DNA from: an uncultured Eggerthellaceae bacterium | GTDB taxonomy: Bacteria > Actinomycetota > Coriobacteriia > Coriobacteriales > Eggerthellaceae | Length of the DNA: 17,828 nt | NCBI GenBank assembly: GCA_934630485.1 | Contig: CAKTWD010000023.1 | Coordinates: forward strand, 1 to 17,828 | Direction: 5' to 3' | Shown: one piece after another, positions 13,959 to 17,828 of the stretch | How positions within the stretch are numbered: position 1 is the stretch's first letter | Layout: each line of letters starts with the position of its first letter | Notes under the pieces: model-generated | What the model was told of the DNA's origin: nothing | Database searches by the model: none | The model's input: the letters and a program-made list of their open reading frames with translations, nothing else | Position numbers and translations under genes: made by a program

Positions 13959-14570
13959 ATGGCAGCGGTGGAGGAGCAGGGTTCGCGCACGGCGCAGATC
14001 GCCCGCAAAACCAAGGAAACCGACATTACGCTTTCGCTTGATCTTGACGGTACGGGCGCGTCCTCTATCGAGACGGGCATTGGCTTCTTCGACCACATGC
14101 TGACGGCGTTCTCGCGCCATGGCTTGTTCGACATGAGCCTGGTTGCAAAGGGCGACCTCGAGGTGGACGGTCATCACACGGTTGAGGACTGCGGCATCGT
14201 TTTGGGTCAAGCGTTCGCTTCGGCGTTGGGCGACAAGCGCGGCATCCGTCGCTTCGGCGATATCGCCCTTCCTATGGACGAGGCTTTGATCCTTGCCGCC
14301 GTCGATATTTCGGGGCGCGGCGCGCTGTATATGGACGCGCCGCTTCCGCCCGTCATGGTTGGTTCGTTCGATGCCCAGCTTGCCAAGGAGTTCTTTATCG
14401 CCTTCGCAACCAACGCCGGTGTCACGCTTCACATTCGTCAGTTGGCGGGCGAGAACGTCCATCACATCATCGAGGGCATGTTCAAGGCCGTGGCGCGTGC
14501 GATGCGTATGGCTTGCGAGTACGACGCCCGCATGGGCGATGCGCTTCCCTCCACGAAGGGCGCGCTGTAG
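13959..14570 (+). CDS. hisB: Imidazoleglycerol-phosphate dehydratase
   Basis: HisB dehydrates imidazole-glycerol phosphate to imidazole-acetol phosphate in a manganese-dependent reaction. The 203-residue protein is the monofunctional form without the N-terminal histidinol-phosphatase domain of enterobacteria. It has FFDHML (44-48 region), the first metal motif DGHHTVEDCGI (His72, His73, Glu76) and its internal duplicate ENVHHIIEGMFKA (His168, His169, Glu172), and it ends with the typical PSTKGAL. AAAGGA lies before the ATG, which starts one base after the hisC stop. Because the phosphatase domain is missing, histidinol-phosphatase must come from another gene, not seen in this window. Confidence 0.96.
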   Translation: MAAVEEQGSRTAQIARKTKETDITLSLDLDGTGASSIETGIGFFDHMLTAFSRHGLFDMSLVAKGDLEVDGHHTVEDCGIVLGQAFASALGDKRGIRRFGDIALPMDEALILAAVDISGRGALYMDAPLPPVMVGSFDAQLAKEFFIAFATNAGVTLHIRQLAGENVHHIIEGMFKAVARAMRMACEYDARMGDALPSTKGAL

Positions 14571-14606
14571 GGTTTGGCGCCTAGGGCGCTGGTTTAGGAG
14601 AAGCCG

Positions 14607-15251
14607 ATGATCGCTGTCGTTGATTATCAGAAGGGCAATTTGTTGTCCGTTGAGCGCGGGCTTGTTGCGGTGGGCGCTGATGCGCGCATCACGTCCGATG
14701 CCGCCGAGATCGCGCGTGCTGATGCTATTGTGCTGCCGGGCGTGGGCGCGTTTGCTGATGCCGTTGCCACCATGAACGAGCTTGGCCAGATGGACGCTAT
14801 CGCCGATCGCGTTCGCGCGGGCGTGCCGTTTTTAGGCATCTGTTTGGGGATGCAGCTTATGTTCGAGTTCGGCGTGGAAGGTGCTTCTGCGGCTTTTCCT
14901 GCTCGTGGCCTGGGACTTCTGCCGGGGACGGTCGATCTTATCCCGAAAACCGATGCGCGTGGCCGTTCGTTTAAGGTGCCGCATGTGGGCTGGAATACGG
15001 TCGAGCTTACTGATCGCGGTCAGAAGTCCGGGTTGTTCGATGGTATCGAGTCGGGTGAGTATTTCTATTTCACGCATAGTTACATCGTCCCGTCAGGCGA
15101 AACGGATCTTGCGCATACGGCGCACAGCATCGTGTTTCCCAGCGCGGTGTTGTTCGGCGAACGTGCATTCGGTGTTCAGTTCCATCCCGAGAAAAGCTCG
15201 GACGCGGGCATGCGCCTCTTGCGCAACTTCGCCAACCTGGCAAAGAACTAG
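14607..15251 (+). CDS. hisH: Imidazole glycerol phosphate synthase, glutaminase subunit
   Basis: HisH is the class I glutamine amidotransferase that feeds ammonia to HisF. The 214-residue protein has the nucleophile elbow PFLGICLGMQ with Cys79, and the His193 and Glu195 of FGVQFHPEKSS completing the triad. The oxyanion strand LPGVGAF (43-49) and the HVGWN segment (126-130) that touches HisF are present. The ATG at 14607 follows TTAGGAGAAGCC. A 36-base gap after hisB contains a five-pair GCGCC/GGCGC hairpin at 14577-14589 with no T-run. Unlike in many operons it is not directly joined to hisA; a 243-base non-coding gap follows. Confidence 0.96.
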   Translation: MIAVVDYQKGNLLSVERGLVAVGADARITSDAAEIARADAIVLPGVGAFADAVATMNELGQMDAIADRVRAGVPFLGICLGMQLMFEFGVEGASAAFPARGLGLLPGTVDLIPKTDARGRSFKVPHVGWNTVELTDRGQKSGLFDGIESGEYFYFTHSYIVPSGETDLAHTAHSIVFPSAVLFGERAFGVQFHPEKSSDAGMRLLRNFANLAKN

Positions 15252-15294
15252 CAAGAGCCTAAAACACCCAAGCCCTGTTGAGTTCGAACCGCCT

Positions 15295-15316
15295 CAAGCG
15301 TTTAGGCGAACGCTTG
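15295..15316 (+). other. Hairpin in the hisH-hisA spacer
   Basis: CAAGCGT (15295-15301) and ACGCTTG (15310-15316) pair perfectly with an eight-base loop. An alternative stem, CGCCT (15290-15294) with AGGCG (15304-15308), uses the same bases and cannot coexist with it. No T-run follows. Confidence 0.4.
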
Positions 15317-15357
15317 CAATAGAAGGCACATTAATTGTTCAGTGAGTGTGATGTGTT

Positions 15358-15463
15358 GGTCGGGTTTAGGAGGGGCGGAGTTCGCCTACGCAGCCAGACG
15401 ATGATGCAAGGCAACCGCGCATAAGAGCGAGTACAGCGAACGAAGCCCCTCCTCAAGCCGACC
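15358..15463. repeat. Long imperfect inverted repeat between hisH and hisA
   Basis: The left arm at 15358-15385 (GGTCGGGTTTAGGAGGGGC, then GGA, then GTTCGC) matches the reverse complement of the right arm at 15436-15463 at 23 of 28 positions. One of the five differences leaves a G-T pair and three form an internal GGA/GAA loop. The 50-base centre can pair further near its ends (TAC/GTA). It forms one long hairpin of about 106 bases with no reading frame and no T-run. It could be a miniature transposable or palindromic repeat, or an RNA processing or attenuation site. Confidence 0.6.
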
Positions 15464-15477
15464 CTCAACAACAAACC

Positions 15478-15494
15478 GAAACGAAAGGCGTTTC
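15478..15494 (+). promoter_or_regulatory. hisA ribosome site displayed in a hairpin loop
   Basis: GAAACG (15478-15483) and CGTTTC (15489-15494) form a perfect six-pair stem whose five-base loop AAAGG is the hisA ribosome site; the ATG follows at once at 15495. The unusual geometry may help or hinder initiation. Confidence 0.45.
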
Positions 15495-16250
15495 ATGTAT
15501 CTGCTTCCAGCAATCGATATCCTTGGCGGAAAGGCGGTTCGCCTCGCCAAGGGCGACTACAACCTGGTTACGGTTTACAACGACGACCCCGTCGCGCAGG
15601 CTCGTTTGTTCGAGGAGCAGGGCGCTTCGTGGATTCACGTGGTCGACCTTGACGGTGCGCGAACGGGAAACCCGCTCAACATCGCCGTGGTTGAGCGCAT
15701 CGTGCGTGAGACGTCGCTTTCGGTTGAGATCGGCGGCGGCATCCGCTCGCTCGAGACGCTTAAGCGCCTTGCAGATGTGGGCGCGGCCCGCATGGTTTTG
15801 GGCACTGCTTTGGTGAATGATCCTGAGCTTGCGCGTGCTGCTGTCGAGGCCATCGGCGGCGACAGACTAACCGCCGGCATCGATGCGAAGGGCGGTGAGG
15901 TTGCGGTGTCGGGCTGGATCGATGGTTCCGGCGTTGCGGCAACCGATCTGGCTCGCGCTATGGGTGAGGCGGGCTTTCGCCATGTGGTTTACACCGACAT
16001 CGCGCGCGACGGCATGCAGACTGGTATCGATCCGGCGGCGTACGTCGCCATGGCGCAGGCGTTCGGGCACCCCGTCATCGCCAGCGGCGGCGTGGCAAGC
16101 GTGGCCGATATCGAACGCTTGGCACCGGTTGCGGAAAGTATCGAAGGCGTTATCACGGGACGCGCGGTGTATGAAGGCACGTTGAGCGTTGCCGATGGAG
16201 TTGCTGCCTGCAAGGCGGCAAGCGAAGGACAGGTGATGGGTGCATGCTAG
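15495..16250 (+). CDS. hisA: ProFAR isomerase (phosphoribosylformimino-5-aminoimidazole carboxamide ribotide isomerase)
   Basis: HisA isomerises ProFAR to PRFAR by an Amadori rearrangement. The 251-residue TIM barrel has the catalytic Asp8 (MYLLPAIDILGG) and Asp130 (AGIDAKGG), plus phosphate-binding EIGGGIRS (79-85) and VIASGGVAS. The loop after strand 1 reads RLAKGDYNLVTVYNDDP, as in ordinary HisA, and lacks the features expected of the dual-substrate actinobacterial PriA, so a single role in histidine synthesis is more likely; this is judged by eye. ATG 15495 directly follows a hairpin bearing AAAGG. The gene overlaps hisF by seven bases. The spacer before it makes a separate internal promoter or a processing event possible, although no clear promoter was found. 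Confidence 0.95.
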   Translation: MYLLPAIDILGGKAVRLAKGDYNLVTVYNDDPVAQARLFEEQGASWIHVVDLDGARTGNPLNIAVVERIVRETSLSVEIGGGIRSLETLKRLADVGAARMVLGTALVNDPELARAAVEAIGGDRLTAGIDAKGGEVAVSGWIDGSGVAATDLARAMGEAGFRHVVYTDIARDGMQTGIDPAAYVAMAQAFGHPVIASGGVASVADIERLAPVAESIEGVITGRAVYEGTLSVADGVAACKAASEGQVMGAC

Positions 16251-17008
16251 CCAAGCGAGTCATTCCCTGCATGGACGTGAAAGACGGCCGTGTGGTTAAG
16301 GGCGTCAACTTCGTGAACCTGCGCGATGCGGGCGATCCCATTGAGCTTGCCCAGCGTTACGACCAGCAAAAGGCTGACGAGGTGGTGTTCTTGGACATCA
16401 CCGCCACGAGCGACGATCGTTCGACGACAGTCGAACTTGCCAGCCGTGCTTCTGCCGAGCTGCGCTTGCCGTACTGCGTGGGCGGCGGTTTCAGAAGCGT
16501 TGCCGACATCCGCAAGATGATCGCGGCGGGAGCCGACAAGGTTTCCGTCAATTCGGCTGCGGTTGCAAACCCTGCGCTGATCACCGAGGCGGCAACCGCG
16601 TTCGGCACGCAGGCCGTCGTGTGCGCCATCGATGCCAAGCGCCGCGCCGACAATCCCAATAAATGGGAAGTGTACGTGCATGGCGGTCGCAAGGCCACGG
16701 ACATCGACGTTGTCGAATGGGCCCGCGAGGCAGCGCGTCGTGGAGCCGGCGAGATTCTTCTGACCAGCATGGATCGCGATGGCAGCCGCGAGGGTTTCGA
16801 TTGCGCGCTCACCCGTGCGGTTGCGCGAGCCGTCGATATCCCGGTTATCGCCAGCGGTGGCGTCGGCAAGCTCGAGCACTTCGCCGAGGGCATCATCGAG
16901 GGCGAGGCCGACGCGGTTCTTGCAGCCGGCGTCTTCCATTTTGGTGAATTCACTATCCGCCAGGTTAAGGAATACCTGCGTTCACAGGGCGTTCCGGTTA
17001 GGTTGTAG
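16244..17008 (+). CDS. hisF: Imidazole glycerol phosphate synthase, cyclase subunit
   Basis: HisF uses ammonia from HisH to convert PRFAR into imidazole-glycerol phosphate and AICAR, which returns to purine synthesis. The 254-residue TIM barrel carries the catalytic Asp11 (IPCMDVKDGRVVKG) and Asp130 (CAIDAKR), the first at the same number as in the Thermotoga enzyme. FLDITATSD, the phosphate-binding GGGFRS (80-84) and VIASGGVG, and the TSMDRDGSREGFD loop are all intact. The start ATG lies inside the hisA stop region (ATGCTAG), with AGGTGATGGG upstream, so it is translationally coupled. Two bases separate it from hisI. Confidence 0.97.
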   Translation: MLAKRVIPCMDVKDGRVVKGVNFVNLRDAGDPIELAQRYDQQKADEVVFLDITATSDDRSTTVELASRASAELRLPYCVGGGFRSVADIRKMIAAGADKVSVNSAAVANPALITEAATAFGTQAVVCAIDAKRRADNPNKWEVYVHGGRKATDIDVVEWAREAARRGAGEILLTSMDRDGSREGFDCALTRAVARAVDIPVIASGGVGKLEHFAEGIIEGEADAVLAAGVFHFGEFTIRQVKEYLRSQGVPVRL

Positions 17009-17010
17009 AA

Positions 17011-17352
17011 ATGGATCAGGAATCGACGGCAGCTGCAGTGCGCCTCCCCGAGCTGAAGTTCGATGAGCGAGGACTTATCCCTTGCATCGTTCAGGACGTT
17101 GACACGCGTGAGGTGCTGATGATGGCTTGGATGAACGCCGAAAGCCTTCGTCTTACGCTTGAGATCGGCGAGACCGTTTTCTGGAGCCGCAGCCGCAAGG
17201 AAATCTGGCATAAGGGTCTCACTAGCGGAAACACGCAAAAACTCGTCGAGTTGCGCTACGACTGCGACGCTGACACGCTGTTGGCTTCGGTTCGTCCGAA
17301 AGGCCCCGCGTGCCATACGGGCGCGGTTTCGTGCTTCTTTCGCACTGTTTAG
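17011..17352 (+). CDS. hisI: Phosphoribosyl-AMP cyclohydrolase (monofunctional)
   Basis: HisI opens the adenine ring of phosphoribosyl-AMP to give ProFAR, the third step of the pathway. The 113-residue protein has the full cyclohydrolase domain: VLMMAWMNAESL (35-46), FWSRSRKEIWHKG (57-69), and the metal residues Asp84, Asp86, Asp88 in YDCDADT with Cys85, Cys101 and Cys108 for zinc (PACHTG and SCFF). It ends right after the cyclohydrolase domain, so no fused HisE pyrophosphatase is present, and no hisE follows before the terminator. The ATG begins two bases after the hisF stop; the upstream GGTTAGG may serve as ribosome site. It is the last gene of the operon. Confidence 0.96.
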   Translation: MDQESTAAAVRLPELKFDERGLIPCIVQDVDTREVLMMAWMNAESLRLTLEIGETVFWSRSRKEIWHKGLTSGNTQKLVELRYDCDADTLLASVRPKGPACHTGAVSCFFRTV

Positions 17353-17375
17353 ACAATCGGGATTAAAGGCCGTTT

Positions 17376-17407
17376 GTGCGCTTGCCGTTTGGCAGGCGCG
17401 CTTTTTT
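17376..17407 (+). terminator. Intrinsic terminator of the his operon
   Basis: An 11-pair stem (17376-17386 with 17391-17401, two G-T pairs) closes on GTTT and is followed directly by six T residues (17402-17407). It lies 23 bases after the hisI stop and is the strongest terminator in the window. Confidence 0.9.
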
Positions 17408-17568
17408 CGGTCCGACTCCGTTTTCGGTGTGTCGCTTGATCGGCATTCGCCAGGGCGTTGCGCAACCTCATTCGGCTTGATGCGAACCTTCCGTGGTTCG
17501 AACTTTCTTGTGTATTCCACTGAAATCTGATGATATCGGTGCCTTTGCGATGCCCGTTTTCCTTGCTC

Positions 17569-17597
17569 TTGCGCTGGCTGGCGCGTTGTTTTACTAT
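17569..17597 (+). promoter_or_regulatory. Possible promoter for the aldolase/transaldolase gene
   Basis: TTGCGC (17569-17574) and TACTAT (17592-17597) each match four of six consensus bases and are separated by 17 bases. They lie about 200 bases before the GTG start, implying a long leader. Tentative. Confidence 0.3.
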
Positions 17598-17800
17598 TCA
17601 GGCTGTTCTTAAATCCCCCTTACAACAACATGCGCGTCCGCTATTTCGATACGCGTTCGATCGCATCGAGGCGTTGGCGGGGAAATCACCTGAAAATCTT
17701 GTATCACCTGCGGTCATTTCGGCTGCATGGGACATTCCAACAGGTACATCGCCATCATTGATGGCTGGTTGCGGTAGCTTCAATCCTAGAGGAGGACAAA

Positions 17801-17828
17801 GTGAAGTTTTTTCTGGACACCGCTGATC
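17801..17828 (+). CDS. Probable transaldolase / fructose-6-phosphate aldolase (5' end only)
   Basis: A GTG at 17801 follows an excellent AGAGGAGGACAAA ribosome site and opens a frame reading MKFFLDTAD before the window ends. KFF(L/I)DTA is the typical start of the small transaldolase-like family (TalC/Fsa/MipB), where the Asp belongs to the first barrel strand. These are cytoplasmic class I aldolases of about 215-220 residues acting on sugar phosphates. Only nine codons are seen, so transaldolase cannot be separated from fructose-6-phosphate aldolase. Confidence 0.7.

Larger units (their letters stand above)
17353..17800. other. Spacer between hisI and the aldolase/transaldolase gene
   Basis: Apart from the his terminator (17376-17407) and a promoter candidate (17569-17597), the 448 bases show only a small hairpin, CGAACC (17483-17488) with GGTTCG (17495-17500). 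An open frame at 17530-17826 overlaps the next gene in another phase and has no ribosome site. No RNA gene was recognised. Confidence 0.5.

Noticed and set aside
15495..16250. hisA as the dual-function PriA of actinobacteria
   Set aside because: The loop after the first strand looks like ordinary HisA and not PriA. The judgement is by eye and could be tested by phylogeny and by checking for trpF in the genome.
16357..17520. 387-codon minus-strand open frame
   Set aside because: Antisense to hisF and hisI, both firmly identified, and it crosses the his terminator.
17530..17826. 98-codon plus-strand frame before the aldolase gene
   Set aside because: No ribosome site; overlaps the well-supported GTG start and ribosome site of the next gene in another phase.
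1..17828. CRISPR array, insertion sequence, prophage, rRNA or defence island
   Set aside because: No regularly spaced repeats, transposase, integrase, phage gene or rRNA sequence was seen; the only mobile-type cassette is vapBC.

Overview
The window is a GC-rich, densely packed bacterial chromosome segment in which nearly all proteins come from well-known housekeeping families. The gene content suggests an actinobacterium of the class Coriobacteriia (Eggerthella/Slackia-like). The grounds are high-GC codon use, a histidine cluster that opens with a fused HisZ-HisG protein, tRNA-dependent amidation by GatCAB, and a cytochrome bd oxidase. This placement is inferred from content and was not tested by any search.

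Layout, left to right. A minus-strand PNPOx-fold flavoprotein (59-457) is divergent from the gatC-gatA-gatB operon (814-4207), whose genes overlap by one base as TAATG and which ends at an intrinsic terminator. Next is the cytochrome bd operon cydA-cydB plus a 55-residue, two-helix membrane protein (6874-7041), preceded by a leader that can pair with the cydA start site. A VapBC toxin-antitoxin cassette (7181-7842) follows, bracketed by two related hairpin repeats. Then comes a minus-strand pair: a radical SAM protein and a YhhQ-family 7-deazaguanine transporter (9432 to 7986), probably a queuine/preQ1 salvage unit.

The right half is a histidine operon in the order hisZG, hisD, hisC, hisB, hisH, hisA, hisF, hisI (9855-17352), ending at a strong terminator. 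It encodes most steps from PRPP and ATP to histidine, but hisE (phosphoribosyl-ATP pyrophosphatase) and a histidinol-phosphatase are absent here. A 243-base gap between hisH and hisA carries a long imperfect inverted repeat and smaller hairpins. The window closes on the first codons of a probable transaldolase/fructose-6-phosphate aldolase (17801 onward).

No rRNA, tRNA, CRISPR array or insertion sequence was seen. The least explained parts are the cydA leader, the small third cyd gene, the paired hairpin repeats around vapBC, the element inside the his operon, and the structured spacer between the radical SAM gene and hisZG. No wholly new multi-gene system is evident.
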